Below are positions 1 through 10,084 of a DNA stretch of 64,000 nucleotides, piece after piece. Position 1 is the stretch's first letter; the number at the start of each line of letters is the position of its first letter. A model generated the notes under the pieces. The model did not search any database. It was not told the origin of the DNA and saw only the letters and a program-made list of their open reading frames with translations. Location of the stretch: the NCBI GenBank assembly GCA_030374765.1, contig JARGXX010000117.1, positions 496,001 through 560,000 on the forward strand, read 5' to 3'. The translations under genes and the position numbers were made by a program. Source of the DNA: Agarophyton chilense. Lineage: Eukaryota; Rhodophyta; Florideophyceae; Gracilariales; Gracilariaceae.

Positions 1-314
1 ACCGCCTCGAAGTCTGAGGGGAATTTCTCGGCAAGAGAAATAGACATGCCAGAGAGGAAAGGGGAGTGGGTGCCACCGCCGGCGCTGCTCCCCCACTCAA
101 GTAATGCAGTGAGGCTCGATTGGATGCCAAGTGGAGGCATGCTACTCGCTGCTCCTTGCAGAGCTTCACCCGCATACAAATATTGCATGCAGACGCGTAA
201 ACTACACACGCGCCATTTCAGCTGCGAAGGACTTTTGTTTCCTCTGACATTTACTGTCAAAGATGGCGCCCACAGTTTGAACACAAAAGTTCGAATTAGT
301 GTTTTGTTTTCTTC

Positions 315-613
315 AGATAGACGTAATTCTCTACCCCTCCTTGCACCGTGGGAAGGGCACCACGGCCTGGTCGGAGACGAGCGAGCCCGATTTGGCTCTA
401 TTCCTGACACACAGCTTTCTAGACCACGTTGACGCTTCTCAACAGTTTTCATCGGATGTTTGTCATGGCCGAAAAGAGCACAATGATATAATTCAAAGCA
501 TCGGTGGCAAAGCTGCTTTTGCCTTCAACAGGTTTTGCGTCGAGCGATCCGAACGCCCTGTTTCAAAGATATCAGGAAGAATTACTTCCATTCGTTTCGG
601 CGTATCCTACTAG
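315..613 (+). CDS. possible last exon of an unidentified gene
   Basis: A pyrimidine-rich stretch ending in cag near 316 is followed by an open frame of about 98 codons to a stop at 613. The predicted end contains ALFLTHSFLDHV and a basic stretch near the C-terminus. I do not recognise the family. It overlaps the 3' end of the TrmO-like gene on the other strand by about 40 bp, so either this exon or the exact end of that gene may be wrong. The upstream exons would lie left of the window or in the AT/GC-mixed first 300 bp. Confidence 0.2.
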
Positions 614-1246
614 TGGCTTTTCAGTCCATGCCTCGCAGTAGGATAAGTACGGTTTCATATCGAAAATGATGGTGTGGGCGAGCTGGTTCGGATCGCCGTC
701 AAAAGGTATCGGGTCGATGGTGAGAAGGGCGCGCTTGCTGTCACACGCCCGCACTTGCACCAAGCACAAATGAACGTCACGGCCTAAACAAAGAGCTCGA
801 AATCGCAGGTTTGTTGGCGCCAGCATCAATAACCAAAGCTTTGAAAAGCGTTCAACGCCTTGCAGCGCGTTGCAAAACATCTTCTCAACAAAAATGTGCT
901 GTGGATCTCGAAATCGAGCAACGCAGATGCAAGGCATCTGCCCTGCTCGTTGTACTTCTCGCTGTGCATCTGAACAACTAAAGTCTGCTGTGCGAGGAAT
1001 CTTCCCTTTCCAATCGTTTAGCTTCCGTTCTCGCACAGAAATCTGTCGCATGATTGCAGCACGTGTTGCGCTCAGGTCGCGCAGTTGGCTCTGTAGTTGG
1101 TCTAGTTGCATTTCAACGTGGTGGAGGAAGGCGTGTTCCTCCCCATCGGCAAGTGTTTCATCGAGCTCCCGCTTCAGCTGCGCTCTCGTCTTGGGGGTTA
1201 CTGACTGCGTGGCTAATAAATCGTCGGCGACTTGGGACATAAGCAT
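572..1246 (-). CDS. divergent TrmO/YaeB-like (UPF0066) protein with N-terminal coiled coil
   Basis: The 224-residue frame has two parts. Residues 1-80 are charged and heptad-like (LKRELDETLADGEEH, QLDQLQSQLRDL), a likely coiled coil. Residues 95-205 follow the order of the TrmO family, which methylates N6-threonylcarbamoyl-adenosine-37 of certain tRNAs: VARFRDPQ near the start, NALQGVERFSKLWLL as the ALEGLE-Y-SH-WIL block, then IIFDMKPYLSYCEA as the family's VLDIKPYLPYCDS block. The highly conserved arginine/histidine loop (RSPHRPN-IGL in family members) is not visible; the matching place reads NLRFRALCLGRDVHL. The protein may therefore bind but not methylate, or an intron may hide the loop. 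Two ATG codons six bases apart offer the start (1246 or 1240). The family call rests on the two flanking blocks only. Confidence 0.45.
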   Translation of the reverse strand: MLMSQVADDLLATQSVTPKTRAQLKRELDETLADGEEHAFLHHVEMQLDQLQSQLRDLSATRAAIMRQISVRERKLNDWKGKIPRTADFSCSDAQREVQRAGQMPCICVARFRDPQHIFVEKMFCNALQGVERFSKLWLLMLAPTNLRFRALCLGRDVHLCLVQVRACDSKRALLTIDPIPFDGDPNQLAHTIIFDMKPYLSYCEAWTEKPLVGYAETNGSNSS

Positions 1247-1802
1247 GGCAGAGAAGCACCTGTCGCGGATGAAACGCCAATCGCGGGTGAGGTGCCGGGA
1301 CGCAGAAGAAACGACGGCACGGCTAACCCGATGTTAAGTTTCGCTTGAGGGGCAGGTGGCGCAAAAAGGTGCTATCCTTGCTGGGAAGCGGAACAGTGGG
1401 ACATAGAGATATAGAGACACTCGATGCGTATCCAGGATGCATTGTCATGCTTTGAAGTCACGCTGTGCGCGCGCCGCCGTCTGACGCGCCGTTGATTCGT
1501 CATCGCGTTTCGTTTTGACATCTCCGGCTTGCTCGCAGTTGACAGCGCATCTCGCTAAATCCCACACCATTCTGCTAGTCTCTGTCCACCCCTCAGCGCT
1601 AACTCGCATGTCCCCCTCTCTTCCTTTGACATGCCCACCTCCCGCGCCTTCCACCTGCTTCGACTGCCAGTCAGTCTCCACTCGCCGCTGAAGCCCATCG
1701 TCAACCCCCTCACCATCAGCTGCTTCCTCTCCCTCGCCTCGTCTCGGCCAAAGGGCGCTTCTACTCCTCAACGCCTCTCCCGCCAAGAGCCTGTCACCCG
1801 CC
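1247..1802. promoter_or_regulatory. spacer between the divergent TrmO-like and WDTC1-like genes
   Basis: This 556-bp spacer separates two genes that point away from each other and so should hold both promoters. The 250 bp before the WD40 gene are rich in C and T (runs such as ctcttcctttgacatgcccac), as is common in 5' leaders here. I see no TATA box or named factor site. The open frames in it have no recognisable content. Confidence 0.35.
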
Positions 1803-4019
1803 ATGGATGTAGGCCTTCGCAGCCTCTCTTCCGTTCTTCGTCACCGAGAATGTGACCTCATTTCTCGCCCCGAAAGCATCTTGCATGGCCACCACTCTCT
1901 CACTCGCAAAATGGACTGGTCTGTGCAGCTGACCGGCCACACGGGTTGCGTCAACCGTCTGGCACTAGATGAAGAAGGAAGTCTACTTCTTTCAGGCTCA
2001 GATGACTGCACTCTCCGGATCTGGTCCATTGAAGACCATAACTGCATCCGGAGTAAGGGAGTTGTCACCCCGGGGCATGTCAACAACATATTTGGCGTAG
2101 CCTTCATGCCAAACACCGGAAACTCTCTAGTGGCTTCCGCTGGATTAGATCAGCAAGTTCATTTGACAAACGTCGAGACCTCAAAGAGTCTCCGCTGGTT
2201 TTGCCACACCGATTCGGTGAAAACTGTAGCTCCGTTGGATGCGAACGTTTTTGTAACAGCTTCAAAGGATGGAACGTCGCGCCTGTTCGATGCTCGTATC
2301 CCTCCCACTGCCCATCCATCCGATTCGTCTATCATTATCGTCAATATTCCGTGTACCAATCCATTTTCGAATGGCATAAACTCTGCTATACCGTCTCCGA
2401 TGTTCTCCAATCATATCCTGGTGTCTTCTGGAGACCCTTATTTGCGAATATATGACTTGCGATTCGACATCAGCAATCGCCTCAATTCACCTCGAATCTC
2501 GCAACTCAAATCTCATGTTAGCTGCATTGAAACCTTCTGTCCTTCTCATTTGTATGATTTAGCTCCGGAACGATGTTCTCCAAGTGACCTTATTCATCCG
2601 GCGTACGTCACATTCGCCACCTTTTCAACAGACGCAAACCAAATAGTTGCGTCGTACTACATGGACGCAGTCCACGTTTTCAATCGCCGCCGACAGTCGT
2701 CCTCAGTGCCCTATTATTCAGGCTTTAGGTTCAAGTCCGAAAGAAAGCGTGTAGTGTGGTTGAGCACTCAAGAGGCCGCTGAAAGGCTTTTGAACGGATC
2801 AGCGAGCTGTGCGAAGACCGCAATAGCGGAAGCAAATCGCGTTCTTGAGTTGGAACCCCGAAATGTTCTTGCGTTACTCTATAAAGCCGAGAGTTTGCTT
2901 TTGCGCCAAAACTATAGTGATTTTCGAGAAGCATTTGAAACTCTCCAGCTTTTAATCAATACTATTAGGGAAACGCCTCAGCGTATCACAACCCTATGGG
3001 GATCAGATGGTCCAATGCGTTCTCCATGTTTCCCAGAATCGTTAGGCAATTGGGAACGAAAAGCACATATATGGTTGATGATATTCGAATTTCAGCAGAT
3101 AATAGCAATGTATAGAATGATACCATACTCGCAAACCGGGGTTTGGCAACCTGGAGTAAATGGATTAGTGACAAGAAGGCGTTTCGAACATCTTAGAGAG
3201 CTCTGCAGTGAATTAATGGAGAAAACATGGAAAATGTTTGGCAAAAGACCAAGTGCAAACGGCCAGTCTAATCACAACCCAGGATGCATGCATGATTCTT
3301 CTCTATTTAAGGCTGACATACACAGAGAAGCTCTGGGTCACGAAGAAGAAGCATCACGTCTATACGGTACAGAGTTTTCGCGATTGCGTAAGCAAATCTT
3401 GGTTCGATTAGTAGAGAAATTTGCTTCCAAACTTCAAAAGCTCCTCTTTGCATTTGACGAAAAAATCGCTGATCTCGAGCCCCTCAGTCCAAATTCACAA
3501 GCCAACCGTCCTATGTCATCGACAAAGGAGTATTGGGTGAGGATGTTGGATCAGGAGCACATCCCTTACCATTTTGCAAGAGAGCTGAAAGCATTGGAAG
3601 CTGAGGAGAAAAGGCTATTGGCAGGATTTGACCCGGAGGAGTTGTGGAGCGTGAGGCCAAGAAAAGAGATCCCAAGCAAAAGGTTCCATGGGCATCAAAG
3701 CGAAAAGACAGATATAAAAGAAGCTCGATTTTACGGCGCTGACAATCAGGTGGTTCTATCGGGGTCCGATGACGGTTTTGTTTATATGTGGTCTGCAGGA
3801 ACATGCGAACTGCTTACTCGAGTTTCTGCCGATGATCAGATTGTCAATTGTGTTCTCCCGCATCCTTACCGGGCGATGGTCCTCGTTTCTGGAATAGATA
3901 ACACGATCAAGGTATTAACTCCATATCTACCAAACAGCGATGAGTTCCAGCAAGAAGGCAGTCTCAATGATGAAAAGGCGGGTTCTCAGTACAAGAGCAT
4001 TGCACTGAAAAGCGAATGA
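1803..4019 (+). CDS. WDTC1: WDTC1/DCAF-type WD40-TPR protein
   Basis: This 738-residue single-exon gene encodes the WD-and-tetratricopeptide architecture of WDTC1 (DCAF9), a substrate receptor for CUL4-DDB1 ubiquitin ligases. WD40 units begin at residue 43 (LTGHTGCVNRLALDEEG, then SGSDDCTLRIW) and continue through TPGHVNNIFGVAF, TASKDGTSRLFDAR and SSGDPYLRIYDLR. The DxR endings of the last two are the kind of motif that docks DDB1. A helical TPR-like section follows at about 320-390 (AIAEANRVLELEPRNVLALLYKAESLL), and the last WD units are at about 648-715 (VLSGSDDGFVYMW). The order WD, TPR, WD matches the family. The start at 1803 is the first ATG; the leader before the first WD unit resembles the short N-terminus of animal WDTC1. 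A role as a CRL4 receptor is inferred from the family. Confidence 0.85.
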   Translation: MDVGLRSLSSVLRHRECDLISRPESILHGHHSLTRKMDWSVQLTGHTGCVNRLALDEEGSLLLSGSDDCTLRIWSIEDHNCIRSKGVVTPGHVNNIFGVAFMPNTGNSLVASAGLDQQVHLTNVETSKSLRWFCHTDSVKTVAPLDANVFVTASKDGTSRLFDARIPPTAHPSDSSIIIVNIPCTNPFSNGINSAIPSPMFSNHILVSSGDPYLRIYDLRFDISNRLNSPRISQLKSHVSCIETFCPSHLYDLAPERCSPSDLIHPAYVTFATFSTDANQIVASYYMDAVHVFNRRRQSSSVPYYSGFRFKSERKRVVWLSTQEAAERLLNGSASCAKTAIAEANRVLELEPRNVLALLYKAESLLLRQNYSDFREAFETLQLLINTIRETPQRITTLWGSDGPMRSPCFPESLGNWERKAHIWLMIFEFQQIIAMYRMIPYSQTGVWQPGVNGLVTRRRFEHLRELCSELMEKTWKMFGKRPSANGQSNHNPGCMHDSSLFKADIHREALGHEEEASRLYGTEFSRLRKQILVRLVEKFASKLQKLLFAFDEKIADLEPLSPNSQANRPMSSTKEYWVRMLDQEHIPYHFARELKALEAEEKRLLAGFDPEELWSVRPRKEIPSKRFHGHQSEKTDIKEARFYGADNQVVLSGSDDGFVYMWSAGTCELLTRVSADDQIVNCVLPHPYRAMVLVSGIDNTIKVLTPYLPNSDEFQQEGSLNDEKAGSQYKSIALKSE

Positions 4020-4482
4020 ATGGCGAAGCCCCTGAGAGCGATCGTGAGAGGGAACAGCTGTCGTTGTAAAGTTTCTAGCTGATAGCGAGCAAAGAAGATA
4101 AACAAATCATGAGATTGTTATCTCTGTATATTCCCTTTATGGGAACTGTTCGAGGTCCTCAACATGTATGAAAGATCAATTTCTTTTTTTGTTCTGCCTG
4201 TTTTTGTTTGTGGGGAAAGACAAGCTCTGCATGTTGTGGGTATTGTATTTATTAGTCGGGAACCGAACAAATGAGAACGTCTTGCCACGGTCAATCCTTA
4301 CGTCGGTTCCAATCTGACCGATCTATGTTCTTTTCTCTCTCAATCACAGTCATCTTAGGCTTAAATTCGATCAAAGGAGACGGATCAAGTTAAGGGGTGC
4401 CCTAAACTCAACAATCTCGTGAACTTGATCCCAGTCTGCCGATGGTTCGCCATTCCAGCGCATAATGCACGAGTTGATACAC
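4020..4482. other. convergent 3' spacer, WDTC1-like / CCT7
   Basis: These 463 bp hold the two 3' ends of converging genes. They are AT-rich with T runs near 4190. I see no further coding sequence or RNA gene. Confidence 0.5.
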
Positions 4483-6292
4483 TCAGCGTCCTCCACGTCC
4501 TTTGAATTTCCTAACTCCCCGACCGGCGCCAGCCATCATTCCGCCCATCCCTCCAACAGGAGCCCTACCTCCAGCTGGAGGCGCTTGAGAGGATTCGCTT
4601 TGTGGATTTTGGACCGTTTCATCCACTGAAAGAATCATACATGCAGCTTCAGTTGCAGCGCTGATGGCATTAATTTTGACAAGCGCCGGTTCCCACACAA
4701 AGGATTCCCACGTGTTGCATATTCCTGATTCTTCGATGTCGACACCATACCACTTGCCATCCTCTCCTGTGGCATGCTTAGCTCTTAGCTTGTTGAGAAT
4801 ATCAGTTGAATCAAACCCGGCATTGTCGCTGAGGGTTCTCGGAATTACTTCTAGCCCTTTGGCAAAAGCAAGAATCAGGAGCTGCTCCTTACCATGTACC
4901 TTCAAGGAGTAATCTCGAAGGTATCGACTCAGTTCCATTTCAATTGCCCCTCCCCCCGCGACAGCAGTTGAATGCTTTATAGTCCTACGGGCGATCATAA
5001 TTGAGTCGTGAAGAGATCGTTCTGTTTCTGCCATGAATTGTTCTGATCCGCCCCTGACAATAATGGTTGCTGTCTTTCTTTTCGGACAACCGGTGAACAT
5101 GTTGTATCGCTCGTTACCAATCTGTACCTCCTCGAAAAGCTCGCATGTGCCCAAAATTGCATCATAGTCTGACTCAGCTACGCTGTTCATTGTGGTCTGC
5201 ACGACCCCGCCAACAGCCCGTGTCACGCGATTCAAATCAGCTTCAGCAACTCTTCCGGCACAGAATATGTCTCTATCCGCAAAATATTGAGTAGCGAGGT
5301 CCCCAATTGCCAAACGAGATAGTACAACCTTTGCGCCAGTCTTGACTATCTTGTCAAGTTTTTCATAGATTATATCCCATTCGGCGTCCACAATAGCCTG
5401 GTATTCTTTTGTTGAATCGACTCTTACTTCTGCGTTTTCCTTTTCAGCCTTGAGTTCTAGTTCAATATTCAACGTTATAACCTTAGGGTTCAAAAATTTC
5501 TTAGGCTGTTGCTCGAAACCTGCGTAGGAAAACGTCTTTTTGAACGCCACACCCTTGACAAGCATTGAATCAGTAGCCGATCCGCCCTGAACCTTCTTGA
5601 CACCAATCATCGACAAGTCAAGATCCTCGTCAAGTGACAGCACAGCATCAGTAACAATACTGGAGAAAAATTCTTTGTGATGTGCAATGAGCTTTGAATT
5701 TAACGAAGTTGCTGCACATCGTTGCAACAACAATCTGGTTTCCTTCGCATTCTTTCCGTGAATATCAATGGCAAGTTCCCGCACTCGTTCTACAGCGAGC
5801 GTGGCGGCCTTTCTGTACGCACGGATAATAGTTCGGGGATGAAGACCATCTTGCACATAGTCCTTGCAGTTTTTCAGCATTTCTCCAGCCAAAAGAGTTA
5901 CAGATGTTGTGCCATCTCCCACTTCGGCGTCTTGAGACTTTGCGATATCCACCAGTGTGCGTGCTGCTGGGTGAGTAATGTCCAACAGCTTGAGAATAGT
6001 AGCACCGTCATTGGATATAGTTACTTTACCTTTTCCTTCATTTATTAACTTATCCATACCTCTGGGACCCAACGTTGTTCGTAGTATATCGACGACAGCA
6101 AGACAGGCATTGATATTTGAGACTGAAGTTGGATGATGTTAGCATTTCAATAACTTCATCTCGACTCGATGTTTGCAAACGACCTTGATATACGCTGACT
6201 ATCATATATAACGTACCAAGTTGACCCAAACCCTGACTAGTATCAGTTCCTTCCTTCAAAAACACGATCTGGGGTGCAAGAAACTGGCTCAT
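4483..6292 (-). CDS. CCT7: T-complex protein 1 subunit eta (CCT7)
   Basis: Subunit eta of the cytosolic TRiC/CCT ring chaperonin, which folds actin, tubulin and WD40 proteins using ATP. Exon 1 (6217-6292) encodes [20 protein letters not shown]; an intron of 94 bp (6123-6216, GTACGT...TTCAG) splits the [13 protein letters not shown] junction; exon 2 runs to the stop at 4483. The product is 571 residues, slightly longer than animal CCT7 (about 543). The ATP-site blocks are clear: [36 protein letters not shown] (about residue 93) and [16 protein letters not shown]. The tail is Gly/Met/Arg-rich ([20 protein letters not shown]), typical for eta. The splice solution restores the family's exact N-terminus. 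It is divergent from ORC3 across 457 bp. Confidence 0.95.
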
Positions 6293-6749
6293 CTTTCGCA
6301 GCTTGTTCCAGGACTTCCCTATGGAATTCTTGACTCAGATCGAAAATATTACTTGGGTTTCACCAGCACAAGCTGCAAAGGCAGATTCAATGTGGTGAAT
6401 GGAGGGACGCGGTGCCGTTTTTTCCGGCCATTATACAGCCATAGAGATGAGACGCCGTCTCTCATATTCTTAGATCCGCAGACAAAAAAAACCGGGCGTG
6501 AAAATTTTTTCTATGAAGGATAGATATTCAGTTGATCCGTGCGTTGAATAAGTTCCATGACTGGAGTAAGGCAACTATTGAAAAAGCATTTCACCATCAG
6601 GGAACGACCAATAAGCCTTGACGCTTATGGTTACAAATTTCGTCTTCGTCGCGAAGATTCTTTTCATGGGATGTGGAATTTCGATGCATTGACTTACAAG
6701 TAATAAAGAACCATTCTTTTATGCTGTCTGCAGCTTTGCAAGCGACAAA
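6293..6749. promoter_or_regulatory. shared upstream region of CCT7 and ORC3
   Basis: The 457-bp region lies between the start codons of two divergent genes and must hold both promoters. I see A/T runs (gacaaaaaaaaccgg near 6481, aaaattttttctatg near 6500) but no clear TATA box or repeated site. Confidence 0.4.
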
Positions 6750-8768
6750 ATGGAATTCACAGAAGAGAAGCTAAGAGCACATGAACTTGTATCAGCCCCT
6801 ACGACAGTCCTATGTAAACGGCCGAAATCTCGCCTCACAAGAAAAGTACCGAACCCTGCTCAAGAAGCATGGAAGCGATTCGAATGTTCTGTTGGAGAAG
6901 AACTAAATCACCTATATGAACGCTCTCTAACCAGGCTTTCCCAAGTCGTAAACCATTTTTCCGAAGACAATGAAATTGTAGCAGCGTGTATTGTGATGGG
7001 TGCAGCCTCTGCTGCAGGGGATCGTGAGCAAACTTTTGAAAGGATTGTGAAAAATCTGTCAACCAGAGAGGATGCACGTCTTATCTATCTGGAAGCGGTA
7101 GACCATGGAAACGTTGGAACATTACTGCAAAAGCTCGACGATCTTGATTTCAAACGACAAACAATAATATCTGTGGACGACATCGATAGACTACCAGAGT
7201 CTACAATTCGTGACATGGTCTACAAGTGCGGAAAACTTCGTTCGTCTGGAGAAGCAAAACTTCTTGCCAACCAAGGAATACCGCCGATTACTCTTGTATT
7301 AGGAGTAGGTGTGTCAGACTCTCGATTTCACTCTGCCCTCGGTATTGAGGAAGCTGCTCTAATTCTTCCCACTGTTATATCGATGCCTTCCCCTGTACAG
7401 TGTTTTCGACATATTGTGAACGCTATACAGAAGACCGGCTTAGAGTTCTCTAGAGGAGTATTTGATTTTTTGTACAGCGAATTTATCCATCAAGACCGCA
7501 CAGTGTCCACGGTAATGCGGTTTTTGCGATTATTGATCACGTTGCACTTCTACAGCGAACCCCTGGCAGCAGTGTTTTGCGAAGTTCTTGAAGATCGATC
7601 CACAAATGACCATGAAGACAGACGTGCGAGAGAAAATGCGATGAAACGAAATCTGTTTAAGCTTTTGAAAAAAGAACATTTATGTAGAGTAGAGAAAAAG
7701 TACATCGAGGATGATAGCTCGCAAAATCTACCTGTGCAAGAAGCCAGTCGCAACATATGTTTGAGTGCATTTGAACAATTTCGGACGAGAAGAGCAAGGC
7801 TTGCGACTCTTCAACGACTCATATTCGGGTTTTGCGAAATGTGTAATATCACTCCGCGCTGGGAATACACTAATGACCCACACAGTAGCGACTACATTGA
7901 TGATCTACATACCAATGTGTTCAGGGCGTTCCTTGTTGAAGATGGAAATGGTGAAATCAAGTTTGACCGCTTTATTGCTCCTTTGTTTGGGGAAATAAGA
8001 AAGGCAAGCAGACCAATGATACGAAGAATGCTTGCAAGAATTGGGGAAGAAATATCTTCTTTGGCACCCTTGCATGATGAAGAAATGAGTTCGCTGAGTA
8101 GAGAAACTGCAACGCTTCTAAAAGAATTGAATAACACGTCTGGCGAGCAAATGCATCCACCACAAAAAAGGCGGACGCAACGAACCCGTGCCGCTAAATA
8201 CGCGAGAGGGGGCGGCGCCGCCAGAAACCGTCGCCAGCAGATTATTACCGCTATGACGGATGAGGTGCAGAGCTCTGATCCCTTGGTACCAGTTCGCAAA
8301 AAGCTGGAGTCCATCATTTTGCGTTTGACCAAGTCTATAAAGCCATTGAAAGAAATTCCTCTCCACGAAACAATACTGGTGTCTGAAATTGGCGAACTGC
8401 AATCCTTCTCAGGAGGAATGGGAGGTCCAGCAGAGCCAAGGTCCTCATTGTTCACGACAATGCGGCAGCCGCGTAAAGTACTGGGACCTCTCTCTCCATC
8501 TTTCCGTCATGACACAGCGGTCGCGTACCGAATTCTAGCCGAAGGAGGACGACTAGTCGGCCTGTACGATTGGTACAACAGCTTTGCGTCGGTTGTAGTC
8601 GCGGGTGCCGCCAAACAAGATAATGGAGGAAATGTTCAAATCGAAAACGTCCGCCAAGTCGAGCTTCAAGCTCGGTTTGCAAGAGCATGCTCTGAGTTGG
8701 AGGCCTTGGGGGTGATGAAATACACTAACCGAAAATCAGATCATGTTGCCAGAATTGTTTTCGAGTAA
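6750..8768 (+). CDS. ORC3: origin recognition complex subunit 3 (ORC3)
   Basis: ORC3 is the AAA+-like, non-catalytic subunit of the complex that marks replication origins and loads MCM. The gene is one exon of 672 residues. The C-terminal winged-helix segment is the clearest part: AVAYRILAEGGRLVGLYDWY at about 590, then ARFARACSELEALGVMKY and RKSDHVARIVF at the very end, which follow the animal ORC3 ending closely. The N-terminal AAA+-like part has VMGAASAAGDREQTFERI in the Walker A position without the GxGKT residues, and QTIISVDDIDRL as the Walker B-like strand; loss of Walker A is expected for ORC3. A basic patch at about 470-490 (KRRTQRTRAAKY) may contact DNA. The ATG at 6750 lies shortly before sequence resembling the family's N-terminus. 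Confidence 0.85.
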   Translation: MEFTEEKLRAHELVSAPTTVLCKRPKSRLTRKVPNPAQEAWKRFECSVGEELNHLYERSLTRLSQVVNHFSEDNEIVAACIVMGAASAAGDREQTFERIVKNLSTREDARLIYLEAVDHGNVGTLLQKLDDLDFKRQTIISVDDIDRLPESTIRDMVYKCGKLRSSGEAKLLANQGIPPITLVLGVGVSDSRFHSALGIEEAALILPTVISMPSPVQCFRHIVNAIQKTGLEFSRGVFDFLYSEFIHQDRTVSTVMRFLRLLITLHFYSEPLAAVFCEVLEDRSTNDHEDRRARENAMKRNLFKLLKKEHLCRVEKKYIEDDSSQNLPVQEASRNICLSAFEQFRTRRARLATLQRLIFGFCEMCNITPRWEYTNDPHSSDYIDDLHTNVFRAFLVEDGNGEIKFDRFIAPLFGEIRKASRPMIRRMLARIGEEISSLAPLHDEEMSSLSRETATLLKELNNTSGEQMHPPQKRRTQRTRAAKYARGGGAARNRRQQIITAMTDEVQSSDPLVPVRKKLESIILRLTKSIKPLKEIPLHETILVSEIGELQSFSGGMGGPAEPRSSLFTTMRQPRKVLGPLSPSFRHDTAVAYRILAEGGRLVGLYDWYNSFASVVVAGAAKQDNGGNVQIENVRQVELQARFARACSELEALGVMKYTNRKSDHVARIVFE

Positions 8769-8995
8769 ACCAGTACTCCATTCATAATGAGAAAGTACTT
8801 GGAACTGACCACTTCTTTTTCCAGTCAAGCGGCTTTTGCGGTTTCGGGATGTCTGTCCTGTTCAAGCAAGAAGCTTCCAAATGCAGACCGCAATATGTTC
8901 CTTACACCCCAGTTTCATGGAAACGTAGTTACTCCTTCCCAGGAATTCTTACCCCATACACTCGTTAGAGCGTTTGCACAAGAACCACTGTATGC

Positions 8996-10084
8996 TTACC
9001 GGAATTGTTTCTGAGGTTGGGGTGGATGCGGTCCACCGGGGGGCATCCCAGGCGGCATGGGCTGGTTCATGCCCGGGTTAATACTGCCAGCTCCATGCAT
9101 GGCTAGGAACTGTTTCAGCTCAAGCACATAGTTCATGTACTCCGCGGGTAGTTGGCTAATCTCCTCCTGAGTCATATTCATGACTCTTTGAAGGAATGCC
9201 TCTTGTTCACCCATTCCTTGTGCAAAGGGCATTCCCGGCATTTGCATGCCCCCATGGGGCATATTGGGTTGCGGAGGAGGGCCATTCTGTAAGGGTGGAG
9301 GTGGATTCATGTGTGGGGGGGGAGCAACATGCGAGAGGGGCGGTGGGGGTTGATTACGAGGTGGGGGCTGATTACGACCGGGTGGGGGCTGATTACGCGG
9401 TGGTGGTTGATTACGAGGTGGTGCAGGTGGTGGTTGTCGTTGTCTTGGTTGTGGCGGAGGCCTTGGTTGCATCGGCGGATGGGGCTGTGGATTGGGCATC
9501 ATAGGCGGGGGGACCATTCCCAGCATGAGCTGACCCTGCATTATTGCTTGCGCAAGACGGGGATTTGCCAGCAATAAGTCGCGCATCTCGTTCGGATTCT
9601 GCACAATAGCCTTCTTGAGATGTGCCATGGTTTGATGAATTTCAGGCAAAGACATGCGCTCCATCGAGGGATTGGCCGAAGAGAGGGCTGGTGGCAAGCC
9701 CGCATGTTGCATATTCGGATGAGCCGGGATTTGAAGGGCAGGTTTCTGAGCCATGTTCGGAGCGCTCGGTTTGTTCTGCGGAGCGGAGGTGTTCTGAGTG
9801 TTATTTGTTCGTGCGGCGATCTGTTTGTCACTGTCCGTGAAGTCTACGCGAAGGGGCCGCCCGTTCAGCATAGTGCCGTTGAGGTTGCGTCGGGCACTCA
9901 TGGCGGTTTCTTTGTCCTCGTATTCGCAGAAACCATACCCTTTGGCACGCCCGGTGTCGTTGTCGTGCATGAGACGAAAGTTGACGACATTTCCTACTTG
10001 AGAGAACACTTCGTTCAGCTGCTCCTCGGTAGTATCGTATGATATGTTACCGACAAAGACGGTGGTGCCCGGAGGCCGACCCAT
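8996..10084 (-). CDS. CSTF2: cleavage stimulation factor 64-kDa subunit (CstF-64)
   Basis: CstF-64 binds the GU-rich element downstream of poly(A) sites. The 362-residue product has one RRM at residues 7-85 with RNP2 VFVGNI (9-14) and RNP1 KGYGFCEY (48-55); a hinge domain at about 145-190 (SLPEIHQTMAHLKKAIVQNP) that binds CstF-77 and symplekin; a Pro/Gln/Asn-rich linker; and the C-terminal three-helix domain at about 303-330 (MTQEEISQLPAEYMNYVLEL) that binds Pcf11. The linker includes a short tandem repeat of RNQPPP (plus-strand bases 9341-9424). Its MEARA-type repeats of vertebrates are absent. It is convergent with ORC3 227 bp away. No intron is needed. Confidence 0.93.
   Translation of the reverse strand: MGRPPGTTVFVGNISYDTTEEQLNEVFSQVGNVVNFRLMHDNDTGRAKGYGFCEYEDKETAMSARRNLNGTMLNGRPLRVDFTDSDKQIAARTNNTQNTSAPQNKPSAPNMAQKPALQIPAHPNMQHAGLPPALSSANPSMERMSLPEIHQTMAHLKKAIVQNPNEMRDLLLANPRLAQAIMQGQLMLGMVPPPMMPNPQPHPPMQPRPPPQPRQRQPPPAPPRNQPPPRNQPPPGRNQPPPRNQPPPPLSHVAPPPHMNPPPPLQNGPPPQPNMPHGGMQMPGMPFAQGMGEQEAFLQRVMNMTQEEISQLPAEYMNYVLELKQFLAMHGAGSINPGMNQPMPPGMPPGGPHPPQPQKQFR
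9341..9424. repeat. in-frame coding microrepeat of CstF-64
   Basis: Four imperfect copies of a 15-20-bp unit built on gtgggggctgattacg (plus strand) encode RNQPPP repeats within the proline-rich linker. Unit length stays a multiple of three, so the reading frame is kept. Confidence 0.8.

Noticed and set aside
46..432. 128-codon plus-strand ORF as a gene
   Set aside because: No family features, and it overlaps a better exon-like frame that follows a splice acceptor signal.
1445..1804. 119-codon minus-strand ORF upstream of the WD40 gene
   Set aside because: Low-complexity reading of the C/T-rich 5' leader in reverse; no recognisable content.
7892..8455. 187-codon minus-strand ORF inside ORC3
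   Set aside because: Fully antisense to a well-supported gene and without features; a shadow frame.
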